Below, piece by piece: positions 32,143 through 40,999 of a DNA stretch of 64,000 bases. This stretch comes from Actinomycetota bacterium. GTDB taxonomy: Bacteria > Actinomycetota > Acidimicrobiia > Acidimicrobiales > Ilumatobacteraceae. Under the pieces are notes generated by a model. The model saw only the letters and a program-made list of their open reading frames with translations. It did no database searches and was not told where the DNA came from. Location: positions 1 to 64,000 of the forward strand of contig VFZC01000008.1 of the NCBI GenBank assembly GCA_016871355.1. The letters are read 5' to 3'. A program made the translations under genes and the position numbers. Position 1 is the first letter of the stretch, and every line of letters begins with the position of its first letter.

Positions 32143-32802
32143 ATGAGCCAGAATGACGGCGTGACTCGTCCGCTCACCCGTCGTCCCGGCCGTCCGCTCG
32201 GCGGCCAACTCGACGTGAGCCGCGATGTGGTCCTCGATGCGGCCGAGCGCGTGATCGCCCGCGACGGCGCGAACGCCTCGATCGATGCCATCGCGGCCGA
32301 AGCCGGAGTGACCAAGCCGATCGTCTACGACCGGGTGGGGTCACGAGCCGATGTGGCCACCGCCCTGGCCGAGCGGCTGTCTGAACGCATGGCCGTGGCC
32401 GCGCGCTCGGCGCTCGGCGGTCGTGGGTTCACTCGGTCGAGCCTGGCCTCGTTCATCGAAGCCAACCTGCGGACCGTGGTCGACCATCGCGACTTGTTCC
32501 TCTATGTCACGGGCGGATCGACCGATCAGACCTCGCTCGGCCGTCTGGTGCTGGCCGAACAGTCGGTCACCCCGCTGGCCAAGGCCTTACAGAATTGGCG
32601 TCAGCGGGCCGGCCTCGACCCCTCGGTGGCCGATTCGTGGGCCTACGGCATGGTGGGGATGCTGCAGATGGCCTCGCTGTGGGTGATCGGCTCGCCCTCG
32701 GCCAACCCGCGGGTGGTGGCCGATCAGTTGGCCGAACTGCTCTGGTACGGCTTGGTCGGCGAACGGCGGCCCGACGAACAGTCCAATAATTACGACCCGT
32801 AG
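32143..32802 (+). CDS. TetR-family transcriptional regulator
   Basis: The 219-residue protein has an N-terminal TetR helix-turn-helix (about 20-70: VLDAAERVIARDGANASIDAIAAEAGVTKPIVYDRVGSRADV in sequence, with the recognition helix VTKPIVYDRV) and an all-helical ligand domain. The ligand is unknown. ATG 32143 is chosen; GTG 32128 and GTG 32161 are alternatives. Position suggests control of the divergent SDR-MDR pair and perhaps the downstream PPOX gene 45 bases away. Confidence 0.85.
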   Translation: MSQNDGVTRPLTRRPGRPLGGQLDVSRDVVLDAAERVIARDGANASIDAIAAEAGVTKPIVYDRVGSRADVATALAERLSERMAVAARSALGGRGFTRSSLASFIEANLRTVVDHRDLFLYVTGGSTDQTSLGRLVLAEQSVTPLAKALQNWRQRAGLDPSVADSWAYGMVGMLQMASLWVIGSPSANPRVVADQLAELLWYGLVGERRPDEQSNNYDP

Positions 32803-32814
32803 GTACCGGGGTGT

Positions 32815-32835
32815 GTCGGGTGTTACAGTCCCGAC
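32815..32835 (+). promoter_or_regulatory. Promoter with flanking inverted repeat (PPOX operon)
   Basis: A -10-like TACAGT at 32824-32829 lies inside the spacer of a perfect 6-bp inverted repeat, GTCGGG (32815-32820)/CCCGAC (32830-32835). It precedes GAGGGGGAG and ATG 32848. Confidence 0.5.
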
Positions 32836-32847
32836 GAGGGGGAGAAC

Positions 32848-33345
32848 ATGGGTTCTCAGGACAGTTACGAAGATTTGACCGAGTGCGCATTGACGCCCGA
32901 GCTCGAGAAGAAACTCGTCGAGTCACACGGCGAATGCGTGTTCATGTGGGCCAACAGCCAGGGCGAACCGTTCGGCGTCGTCATGTCGTACATGCCCAAG
33001 GACGGCAAGTTGTGGCTCACGGCGGCGGCCACGCGCAAGCGCATCCCGGCCCTGCGTCGCAATCCGCGTTCGGCGATCTGCATCAACAGCACCGGCGGAA
33101 AGATGGGCGGCGGCAAGACCGTCACGTACAAGGGCAACACCTTCATTCATGAGGATCGCGCCACCAAGGATTGGTTCTACCCCGAGTTCTCACGACGCCT
33201 GCGCCCCGACAACGAAACGGCCGCACTCGCGTTCCAGAAGTTCCTCGATTCTCCGCACCGCGTGATCATGGAATTCGTCCCCGATTACACGTTGAGTTTC
33301 GATGCCGCCCTCATGTGGGCTCGTTCACCAGAAGTCGTCCAGTAA
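32848..33345 (+). CDS. Pyridoxamine 5'-phosphate oxidase-fold protein
   Basis: The 165-residue protein fits the split-barrel flavin-binding PPOX family: CVFMWANSQGEPFGVVMSYMP, GKLWLTAAATRKRIPALRRNPRSAI and FHEDRATKDWF-like region. Actinobacterial members bind FMN, F420 or biliverdin; which applies here is not visible. It starts a four-gene same-strand run with carotenoid oxygenase and transporter genes (gaps of 36, 38 and 45 bases). Confidence 0.8.
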   Translation: MGSQDSYEDLTECALTPELEKKLVESHGECVFMWANSQGEPFGVVMSYMPKDGKLWLTAAATRKRIPALRRNPRSAICINSTGGKMGGGKTVTYKGNTFIHEDRATKDWFYPEFSRRLRPDNETAALAFQKFLDSPHRVIMEFVPDYTLSFDAALMWARSPEVVQ

Positions 33346-33381
33346 GCCAAGCCCCGATACCAAAGACCTCAGGAGATCCTC

Positions 33382-34722
33382 ATGTCGATGACCGAAGAAG
33401 TCCCCGCCCACCTCCAAGGCAACGGGCGCCCCGTTTTCGAAGAGCGCACGCTCACCGATCTGAAGGTGGTCGGTTCGATCCCGGCCGAACTCGATGGTCG
33501 GTATCTCCGCAACGGTGCCAATCCGATCACGGGTATGAGCGACCACCCGTTCTTCGGTGACGGCATGATTCACGGTGTTCGCCTCCGCGACGGCAAAGCA
33601 CAGTGGTATCGCAACCGCTACGTGCAGACACCCTTCATCAAAGACCCGTCCATCGACATCCTCGATCCGAACGTCACACTCGACATGCGGTGCTCGAAGG
33701 CGAACACGCACATCGTCGGACACGCCGGCAAGATCCTCGCTCTCGAAGAGGGTCACTTCCCGTACGTACTCGACGGCGACCTCAACACCGTGGGTGCCAC
33801 CGACTACCAGGGTGTGCTCAAGGGTCCGTTCACCGCACACCCCAAGATTTGTCCGACCACCGGTGAGATGCTCGCATTCGGTTACGCGCCGCTACCTCCG
33901 TACCTCACGTACTTGCGCGTGTCGGCCACCGGCGAATTGGTGCAGGTCGAACCCATCACGGTCACCGGACCCACGATGATGCACGACTTCAACATCACCG
34001 AGAACTACGTGATCTTCATGGATCTCCCGGCGGTGTTCAATCTCGATCTCGCCCTCGAGGGCAAGATGCCCATCGAGTGGAGTGACACCTACCCGGCCCG
34101 CCTCGGCGTGATGCCGCGTAACGGCAACGACTCACAGGTGAAGTGGTACGACGTCAACCCGTGCTACGTGTTCCATCCGATGAACAGCTACGAGGATGGC
34201 GACAAGATCGTTCTCGACGTGGCTCGCTTCGAGCACATCTGGAAGGCCGATGCGATGGACTTCCCGCCGCCGCTGCTGTGGCGCTGGGTCATCGACACGC
34301 GCACGGGCAAGGTCACCGAAGAGCAGATCGACGATCGCTCGGGTGAGTTCCCGCGCGTCAACGACGCGGTGATCGGGAAGAAGCACCGCTTCGGTTACGA
34401 AATGTCGATGGGCAACGCTGGCTTCGGAGAAGTCGACGCCGGCGCCATCTTGAAGTACGACCGCCAGACCGGCTCGCGTACTTCGATCGAACTGGGCAAG
34501 GGACGGGTCTCGGGGGAGGCCGTGTTCGTTGCGTCGGCAGCAGCCAAGTCGGAGGACGACGGTTACTTGATGACCTACGTCTACGACGCGGCAGCCGACA
34601 CCAGTGAGTTCGTGATCTTCGACGCGCTCACCATGGCCGCCGATCCGATCGCGACCGTCCAATTGCCTCGGGTGCCGTTCGGCTTCCACGGCAGTTGGGT
34701 CCCGGCCTTCGTGGCCAACTGA
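33382..34722 (+). CDS. Carotenoid oxygenase (carotenoid cleavage dioxygenase family)
   Basis: The 446-residue beta-propeller enzyme has GRYLRNGANP near the N-terminus, GDGMIHGVRL, and four histidines suited as Fe(II) ligands: TAHPKICP, MMHDFNIT, YVFHPMNSYEDG and the C-terminal PFGFHGSWVP. Family members cleave carotenoids, apocarotenoids, stilbenes or lignostilbenes with O2. The substrate cannot be deduced. ATG 33382 follows AGGAGATC. No carotenoid biosynthesis gene is in the window. Confidence 0.92.
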   Translation: MSMTEEVPAHLQGNGRPVFEERTLTDLKVVGSIPAELDGRYLRNGANPITGMSDHPFFGDGMIHGVRLRDGKAQWYRNRYVQTPFIKDPSIDILDPNVTLDMRCSKANTHIVGHAGKILALEEGHFPYVLDGDLNTVGATDYQGVLKGPFTAHPKICPTTGEMLAFGYAPLPPYLTYLRVSATGELVQVEPITVTGPTMMHDFNITENYVIFMDLPAVFNLDLALEGKMPIEWSDTYPARLGVMPRNGNDSQVKWYDVNPCYVFHPMNSYEDGDKIVLDVARFEHIWKADAMDFPPPLLWRWVIDTRTGKVTEEQIDDRSGEFPRVNDAVIGKKHRFGYEMSMGNAGFGEVDAGAILKYDRQTGSRTSIELGKGRVSGEAVFVASAAAKSEDDGYLMTYVYDAAADTSEFVIFDALTMAADPIATVQLPRVPFGFHGSWVPAFVAN

Positions 34723-34760
34723 ATCCGGCCGCACACGCGGCTCTCAACTAAGGGGGAAAC

Positions 34761-36092
34761 ATGAAGAGATCCACGACAGTGGGCTCGCGGAGGTCGCGAC
34801 TCGTTGCCGCGCTCATGGCGGGCAGTTTGATCATCGCCGCCTGCGGTGGTGACGACGACGGCGGCAGTTCCGAACCGGCCGCCACTGAAGCACCGGCCCC
34901 GGCCGACTCAGTCGCTCCGGCCGAGCCCGCACCGGCTGATTCGTCGGCCCCGGCCGCTGAGGCTGGCCCGCCGACCGGTCCCGAAATGATCGTCGGCATG
35001 GTGAACACCGAAGGCACTCCGGGTCTTGACTTCCCGGACATGCGCCGTTTCGCCGAAGCCGCGTTCGACTACCTGAACACGTCGGGTGGATTCGGCAATC
35101 GACCGGTGAAGTTCGAGTCGTGTGTGGCCAAGGGTTCGCCCGAGACGTCACAGGCGTGCGCTCAAGAACTCGTGGGCAAGGGTGTCGAACTCGTCCTTGT
35201 GGGTCTCGACCTGTTCCCCGATTACAAGACGTACGAAGCAGCCGGTGTGCCGGTGATCGGCATCCTGCCGATCCTTCCTGGTGACTACACCGCCAACGCG
35301 CTGTACCTCTCGGGTGGAACCGCCACCTCGGTGGGTCAGATGGCCACCGTCGCCAAGGAGAAGTTCAATGCGGCGTCGGTGGGAATCGTGAGCGCCGACA
35401 ACGCGGGAGCCAACCAGGTGGCGGCCGGCCTCGAAGCCGCGCTCACCAAGGCCGGCATCACGTTCAAGACCGTCAAGGGTGGCGACAACGAAACCGACGC
35501 GGGTTACCAGGGTCTGATGCGTGAAGCATCGAAGGACAACCCCGATCTGTTGATCTCGCTGTACTCGGACGCGGGCTGCATCGGCACCATGCGTGGCTAC
35601 GCCACGCTCGGTCTCGACGTTCCGGTTATCACCACCGGCATCTGTGCCGACGATGACGTGATTAGTGTCGTCGGTGATGAGGCCACCAACTGGTATTTCC
35701 AGGGTGTCGGCAAGGACACCGAGACGCCCGAGCGGACCTTGCTACGCAAGATCCTTGCTCCGGTGATCGGCGTGGGCGAGGATGAAGTGAGGGCCAACGG
35801 CCTCGGACTCGGCGGCCTTGGCTACGTCCTTGTCATGTCGTTGCGCGACTACGCGAACCAGATGGTGGCGGCCGGAACCGAAATGACCGGCTCGAACTTG
35901 TTCGACTTCTTGAAGAACTCGACCGGCCTCTTCTTGCTCGGCGGTGAGACACCCATCGAGTGTGGTGCAGTGGCCGCCTACAGCTCGGTCTGTGCGTTCA
36001 CTTCTCCGTGGGCGTATTACGGCGGTGATGGCAAGGTTGTTCCTCAGGAGGAGCCCTTCTATCTCGTCGACAGCAAGAAGTATTTGCCCTGA
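34761..36092 (+). CDS. ABC transporter substrate-binding lipoprotein, branched-chain amino acid type
   Basis: The 443-residue protein has a lipoprotein signal with Cys28 (LIIAAC), an Ala/Pro/Glu-rich linker (about 33-70) and a type I periplasmic binding domain (about 75-430: MIVGMVNTEGTPGLDFPDMRRFAEAAFDYLN region, SVGIVSADNAGANQ, LISLYSDAGCIGTM). Family members bind amino acids, amides, aromatic acids or other small molecules. It is followed after 45 bases by its permease. A small GCCGC/GCGGC hairpin (34728-34741) precedes the ribosome binding site. Confidence 0.9.
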   Translation: MKRSTTVGSRRSRLVAALMAGSLIIAACGGDDDGGSSEPAATEAPAPADSVAPAEPAPADSSAPAAEAGPPTGPEMIVGMVNTEGTPGLDFPDMRRFAEAAFDYLNTSGGFGNRPVKFESCVAKGSPETSQACAQELVGKGVELVLVGLDLFPDYKTYEAAGVPVIGILPILPGDYTANALYLSGGTATSVGQMATVAKEKFNAASVGIVSADNAGANQVAAGLEAALTKAGITFKTVKGGDNETDAGYQGLMREASKDNPDLLISLYSDAGCIGTMRGYATLGLDVPVITTGICADDDVISVVGDEATNWYFQGVGKDTETPERTLLRKILAPVIGVGEDEVRANGLGLGGLGYVLVMSLRDYANQMVAAGTEMTGSNLFDFLKNSTGLFLLGGETPIECGAVAAYSSVCAFTSPWAYYGGDGKVVPQEEPFYLVDSKKYLP

Positions 36093-36137
36093 TTAGCGCG
36101 AACCGCTGCCGGGCAACGAAGAAGGGATGGACACCAC

Positions 36138-38120
36138 GTGACTGACTATCTCTTCTATTTGTTGCTCGGTAGCGGCGCCGGGGCGATCATCGCCGCGTTC
36201 GGCCTTGGCTTGGTGGTCACGTACCAGGGCTCCGGGGTCGTGAACTTCGCCTACGGCGCGGTGGCGATGTGGAGCGCGTACACGTACGCCGAATTGCGTA
36301 ACGGCGCATACATCTTCCCGATTCCGGGTCTTCCTGATCGGTATCACTTCGGCGACGACGTGGGTTATCGCTGGGCGATGATCCTCGCGCTGCTCACCGC
36401 GGTGCTCATGAGCTTGTTGCTGTATGCACTGGTGTTCAAACCATTGCGAAGAGCGCCGGCTCTCGCCAACGTGGTGGCCAGTATCGGTCTCATCATCGTC
36501 TTCATTAGTCTCATCGAGCGGCGGTTCGAAGACATGACCGCAATTCGCGTGGCGTCGATATTGCCGCGTGAGCCCGTCACGATCACCGGGGATCTCACCA
36601 TCCCCCGCGACGGTTTGTGGTTAGCCGTCATTGCCCTCGTCCTCACGGCCGCACTGTGGGCGGCCGGTAAGTTCCTTCGCGTGGGCTTAGCCACCAAGGC
36701 GGCGGCCGAAAACGAAAAGGGTGCAGTTCTCCTCGGATACTCGCCTGATTTTCTTGCCGGCCTCGGTGGCGTCGTCGCCTCGGTCGTCGGCGCCATCATC
36801 GCCATCCTCGCTTCGCCCATGATCCAATTGAACCCGAGCATCTTCACGTTCGGCTTCCTCATCCCGGCTCTCGGCGCCGCTCTCATCGGACGTTTCCGCC
36901 TGTTCTGGCCGACTCTCATCACGGGTCTTCTCATCGGCATGGTGCAGTCGATGTTCACCAAACTTCAGAACGACGTGAGTTGGTGGCCCGAGTACGGCGC
37001 GCGCGAGGGTCTGCCGTTCCTGATCATCATCGTCACGATGGTGGTCCTTGGTGAACGACTTCCCGAACGAGGTGCGGTCAACAACTGGCGTCTGCCGTCA
37101 GTTCCAAAAGCCAAAATCAGCGTCTTCTCGGTCGGAGTGCCGTTCGTCTTGGTGATCGCTGGCGTGGTGCTCCTCGGACCGCTGTGGCGAGCCGCGCTCA
37201 TGACCACGATGGTTGCTGCCGTGTTGGCGCTGTCGCTGGTTGTGCTCACCGGCTTCGGTGGTCAGACGTCGTTGGCGCAGATGGCCTTCGCGGGTCTGGC
37301 CGGCTTTCTTCTGTCCAAGTTCGCAACGCAATACGACATCCCGTTCCCGTTGGCGCCGGTTCTGGCTGCGCTCGGCGCGACGGTGCTCGGATTGCTCGTC
37401 GGTCTGCCAGCGCTCCGGGTGCGGGGCACCAACTTGGCCATCGTCACGTTGGCGGGTGGTGTGACGATCGCCGAGTTCGTGTTCAAGAACCCGAGCCTCA
37501 TCGGTGACATCGAGAGTGGCGGCGCGAAGGTGCCCAACCCGGCCCTCGGTGACTGGGACTTTGGGTTGGTGTTCGGAACCAAGACGTCGCGCCCGATCTT
37601 CGGGATCTTCCTCGCTTGCATCCTCTTGGTGCTCGCACTTCTCGTCGCCAATGTGCGTCGTTCGAGTTCGGGTCGCATCATGTTGGCGGTGCGCGGTAAC
37701 GAGCGTGCGGCAGCAGCCATCGGCATCAACGTCACGGGCGTCAAGATGCTCACGTTCGGTCTCTCGTCTTTCATCGCCGGTGTGGGCGGAACTCTCATCG
37801 CCTACCGCTTCGGAGCGGTGTCCGATCTTTCGTACGGCACCATGGCATCGCTCACCGCATTGTCGGTTGCGTACCTGGGTGGCATCACCAGCGTGAGCGG
37901 CGCGATCACGGCCGGAATCACCGCCACCGCGGGTATCGCCTTCTACGGAATGTCGGAGGTGATCGGTTCACTCGGAACCTGGGAAGCCTTCATCGGTGGT
38001 GTGCTGTTGATCTTCACGGCCATCGCCAATCCCGAAGGAATCGCCGGTGCGATTCGTCAACAGACGGCGATGGCCAAGGCCAAGAAGGAACGCGAGAAGG
38101 CGGCGGCCGCCGCGAGTTGA
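36138..38120 (+). CDS. Fused LivH-LivM branched-chain-type ABC permease
   Basis: The 660-residue membrane protein joins both permease subunits in one chain. The N-terminal half (about 1-310) is LivH-like: GLGLVVTYQGSGVVNFAYGA, LLYALVFKPLRRAPALANVVASIGL. The C-terminal half (about 335-650) is LivM-like: VVLTGFGGQTSLAQMAFAG, GLPALRVRGTNLAIVTLAGG, RIMLAVRGNERAAAAIGIN. A C-terminal basic/Ala tail follows. No LivG or LivF ATPase gene is adjacent; the next gene is on the other strand. GTG start 36138 with GAAGGGATGG upstream. Confidence 0.92.
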   Translation: MTDYLFYLLLGSGAGAIIAAFGLGLVVTYQGSGVVNFAYGAVAMWSAYTYAELRNGAYIFPIPGLPDRYHFGDDVGYRWAMILALLTAVLMSLLLYALVFKPLRRAPALANVVASIGLIIVFISLIERRFEDMTAIRVASILPREPVTITGDLTIPRDGLWLAVIALVLTAALWAAGKFLRVGLATKAAAENEKGAVLLGYSPDFLAGLGGVVASVVGAIIAILASPMIQLNPSIFTFGFLIPALGAALIGRFRLFWPTLITGLLIGMVQSMFTKLQNDVSWWPEYGAREGLPFLIIIVTMVVLGERLPERGAVNNWRLPSVPKAKISVFSVGVPFVLVIAGVVLLGPLWRAALMTTMVAAVLALSLVVLTGFGGQTSLAQMAFAGLAGFLLSKFATQYDIPFPLAPVLAALGATVLGLLVGLPALRVRGTNLAIVTLAGGVTIAEFVFKNPSLIGDIESGGAKVPNPALGDWDFGLVFGTKTSRPIFGIFLACILLVLALLVANVRRSSSGRIMLAVRGNERAAAAIGINVTGVKMLTFGLSSFIAGVGGTLIAYRFGAVSDLSYGTMASLTALSVAYLGGITSVSGAITAGITATAGIAFYGMSEVIGSLGTWEAFIGGVLLIFTAIANPEGIAGAIRQQTAMAKAKKEREKAAAAAS

Positions 38121-38130
38121 TACTCGCCCA

Positions 38131-38553
38131 TCAACTGCGCGAGCGCCAGATGTCTTCCGACCACAGGCTGCGCAATTCGCCGGCGATGAAATCACTCGTC
38201 CAGCGCACCATGTCGGCCCACGGAAACTCGGCGCTGGCCATCTCGGTGAACGCCATGCCAGCCAGGATCAGTTCGGCGTCTTCGATGTGCACCACGAAAC
38301 CGCGGGCCGGTTGATCGCGATCGCTCGCTGACAACGGATCGGCTTCGGTCATTCCGAAGCTCTCGTCGGGCCACAATTCTTCGATGCGTCCTTCGAGCGC
38401 CATGATCTCGTCGAGTCGCCAGGATCGAGCACCCCAACCGGTGTCTTCTCCGCCGAACATCACCAACTGATCGCTCATGATCCCCAGGATCTGGCGGATC
38501 GCTGACGCGGCGTCACGTTCGAGTTGCATCACCCGGGGTTCGGTGAGGGCCAT
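38131..38553 (-). CDS. Hypothetical protein
   Basis: The 140-residue acidic soluble protein begins MALTEPRVMQLERDAASAIRQ in two overlapping parts and has no signal or membrane segment. I do not recognise a family. ATG 38553 is chosen because residues further upstream are low-quality and antisense-like. It converges on the permease gene with a 10-base gap and is divergent from a lipoprotein gene. Confidence 0.65.
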   Translation of the reverse strand: MALTEPRVMQLERDAASAIRQILGIMSDQLVMFGGEDTGWGARSWRLDEIMALEGRIEELWPDESFGMTEADPLSASDRDQPARGFVVHIEDAELILAGMAFTEMASAEFPWADMVRWTSDFIAGELRSLWSEDIWRSRS

Positions 38554-38632
38554 ACGTGAGTTTCTCAGAGATCGATCGGCTGGGACGAACGGCCCATTCA
38601 CCGTCAAGACGAGGTGACGACAATCTCGCCTC

Positions 38633-39253
38633 ATGAAGACGCAACGACTGGTGCTGATGGTGGTGACAGTGGTCGTGCTGGCCAACTGTGGAGGTTCGTC
38701 AGCCGAACCGATCGGACGAATCGATCCGGTGTCGGACCAACCCCGACCGGCCATCGGGTCGGAGTGGGATTCGCGAGCCGCGACGACATTGCCCCGGTCG
38801 CTGGTCGACGAGCCGATCGTCGACGAGATGGTTGTCGTGGAGTGGGGTTTCGCCGAGTTGATGGCTAGGCGAATCGAATGCAGCCGCGACCCCTGGAGTT
38901 GCGACATCGACGAACTGGCCGTGGCCGAGTCGCCGGCCCATCGTGACCTCGACGAGGTCTTCCAGCGGCGTCGCCGTTACGGCATCACGGCCTCGATGAA
39001 GGGCTCGTTGGTCTACGAGGTCGAAGGCATCGACGAGATCGCGCCCGATCTGGCTCATGTGTCGGTGTGCATCAACGACGACGTGGTGCTCACGATGAGA
39101 GTCCCCGGTGGTGGACCGCCCGCGATCTTCGACGAGTCGGTCTCGAGTTATCGCATGGTCTTCGTGACCCAGCGAACGACGACGGGTTGGCGCTGGGTCG
39201 AGTTCGAGACGATCAACCGAGTCATGGGAGCGGATCTGTGCGACGAAGTATGA
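38633..39253 (+). CDS. Putative lipoprotein of unknown function
   Basis: The 206-residue protein begins with a hydrophobic signal (MKTQRLVLMVVTVVVLANC); Cys19 could be lipidated, though Asn at the -1 position is atypical of a lipobox. The mature part is mixed alpha/beta with Cys residues near CSRDPWSCDID and VCINDD. No known domain recognised. Its TGA overlaps the ATG of the next secreted-protein gene, so the two are coupled. A CAATCT hexamer 6 nt before ATG 38633 may be a weak leaderless -10. Confidence 0.75.
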   Translation: MKTQRLVLMVVTVVVLANCGGSSAEPIGRIDPVSDQPRPAIGSEWDSRAATTLPRSLVDEPIVDEMVVVEWGFAELMARRIECSRDPWSCDIDELAVAESPAHRDLDEVFQRRRRYGITASMKGSLVYEVEGIDEIAPDLAHVSVCINDDVVLTMRVPGGGPPAIFDESVSSYRMVFVTQRTTTGWRWVEFETINRVMGADLCDEV

Positions 39254-40080
39254 GCACATGGTTATGGGCCTCGGTGGCCGGAGCGCTGACGATCTTCGTC
39301 CCGCTGGCCAACAGCGCGAACGCGGGAGAGGATGCGTGGGCTGGTTCGGGTGACGGTCAGATTTGGGCTGGTGTGCAGACCGGGACCCCCGAGTCAGCCG
39401 GATCGTGGAACGGGGTGGCGTGTTCGTGGACGTTGGAGACCGCGTACGACTCGAGTGTTGGCAGCGGATCCACCGCACCGATCACGATGGAGATCGACGG
39501 CATCGAGTACGTGCTCTACACGCGCACGTGCGGTTCGTCGTGGTCGTCGGTGTGGGTTCCGCAGATCTCCGAAGCCCAACTGGGGCAACAGGCATCGGCG
39601 TTGGTTCGCGCGAGCATTCCGGCGCCGCAATTGCAGATGGCTCCCAACCCGAACTCGGCCGTTGTTCTCGTGTCCACGTGGTTCTGGGCCGACTCCACGT
39701 GGTGGCGTCCGGTGTCGGCGACGGCCTGGATTCCGACACCTGACGGCGTGATCTGGGCCACCGCCACGGCGATCCCGTCCACGATCACGTTCGCAACCGA
39801 GGACTCGGTGGTGAATTCGGCGATCACCGAATCGGTCACGTGTGTCGGGCCCGGTCCGGATTGGAACCTCGGGTGGGGCGACGATCTTGATTCGCCGTGC
39901 TCGTACGAGTACCGACACGCGTCAACTGCTCACCCGAGTGGTCGCTTCGACGCACGAGTATCGGTCGATTGGTCGATCGAGTGGACGTCGAGCAGCGGCG
40001 CGGGCGGTTCGTTACCGAGTTGGACATCGACCACGTCGATGTTGGTCAGGGTGCAGGAACTACACGCGCTGGTTCGTTGA
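39250..40080 (+). CDS. Secreted protein of unknown function
   Basis: The 276-residue product has a Sec signal peptide (WLWASVAGALTIFVPLANSANA, cleaved about residue 25) and a Trp- and Ser-rich beta-type mature part with four Cys (VACSW, RTCGS, VTCVG, SPCSY), enough for two disulfides. I recognise no family. ATG 39250 overlaps the preceding lipoprotein stop. The last 35 bases overlap the convergent transporter gene. Confidence 0.75.
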   Translation: MSTWLWASVAGALTIFVPLANSANAGEDAWAGSGDGQIWAGVQTGTPESAGSWNGVACSWTLETAYDSSVGSGSTAPITMEIDGIEYVLYTRTCGSSWSSVWVPQISEAQLGQQASALVRASIPAPQLQMAPNPNSAVVLVSTWFWADSTWWRPVSATAWIPTPDGVIWATATAIPSTITFATEDSVVNSAITESVTCVGPGPDWNLGWGDDLDSPCSYEYRHASTAHPSGRFDARVSVDWSIEWTSSSGAGGSLPSWTSTTSMLVRVQELHALVR

Positions 40081-40987
40081 TCTTCGGAACCTTCTGTGAC
40101 CAGATGACTCCGACGATCACGAGAACCGCGCCGAGGATCTGAATGGGCACGAGTGACTCGTCGAGAATCAACACGACCCAGATCAAGGTGAGCACGGGCT
40201 CGGTCGCCGCGACGAGGGCCGCGGGTGCCGGACCGAGATGCTTCACCCCGAGGAAGAAGGCCGTTCCGGAGATCACGGTGCTGACCACACCGAGAGCGAT
40301 CATCGACCACACGTATTTCGGACCAGACGGTGCTTCGACGCCGCCGGCGCCGAGCGCGAAGATCGCCGCCAGGAGGAACGACCCGGTGAGTCCCCACGCG
40401 GCGGCCACGAATCCGTCACCGCTGTTGTGGTGGGACCCGTCGTCGGTTGGTTCGGTGGCCACGATGCGTTCGCTGAAGAGGATGTAGCACGCATAGAGAA
40501 ACGCGTTACCGAGCGTGATGATCATGCCGATCACGGCCGAGTCACCGGCACCGTCGACCACCTCGGGAACGGTGAACGCGATTCCGAGCAGGGTGATGAA
40601 GACCGCCCACCACATGTGGCGAGTCGTGGGCTTGCCCATGGCTCGTGCACCGATCGCGACCATGGCGGGGTACGTGTAGCAGATCACGATGTACAGAGCG
40701 CCGGGAAGGCGATCGAGCGAGGCGAACGCCAAGTAGGCAAGCAGACCGAACACCACACCGGCCGCGAATCGCGGGCGCCAATCGACGGCGAGAGGGGATG
40801 GTCCGAACCCACTCGCGCGACGAATCGCGACGACGGCCCACGCGACCGGCGCCGCGATGGCGAAACGCCAGAAGAGAACGTCGGTGGTGCCGAGTTGTTC
40901 GAGAATGTTCTTGCCGAAGACGGTGAAAAGGGAATAGGCGAGTGCACTCACCAACATCCACGCGATTCCCCGTTGTTTGGCCGACAC
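40046..40987 (-). CDS. EamA-family (DMT superfamily) transporter
   Basis: The 313-residue protein has ten hydrophobic helices in two EamA repeats (about 8-145 and 165-300), with AWMLVSALAYSLFTVFGK at the start and LGPAPAALVAATEPVLTLIW in the second repeat, typical of RhaT/EamA exporters of metabolites. Substrate unknown. GTG 40987; a TAGCGT at 40997-41002 is 9 nt upstream, a weaker fit to the leaderless spacing. Confidence 0.88.
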   Translation of the reverse strand: MSAKQRGIAWMLVSALAYSLFTVFGKNILEQLGTTDVLFWRFAIAAPVAWAVVAIRRASGFGPSPLAVDWRPRFAAGVVFGLLAYLAFASLDRLPGALYIVICYTYPAMVAIGARAMGKPTTRHMWWAVFITLLGIAFTVPEVVDGAGDSAVIGMIITLGNAFLYACYILFSERIVATEPTDDGSHHNSGDGFVAAAWGLTGSFLLAAIFALGAGGVEAPSGPKYVWSMIALGVVSTVISGTAFFLGVKHLGPAPAALVAATEPVLTLIWVVLILDESLVPIQILGAVLVIVGVIWSQKVPKINEPARVVPAP

Positions 40988-40999
40988 GAGAGAAAGACG

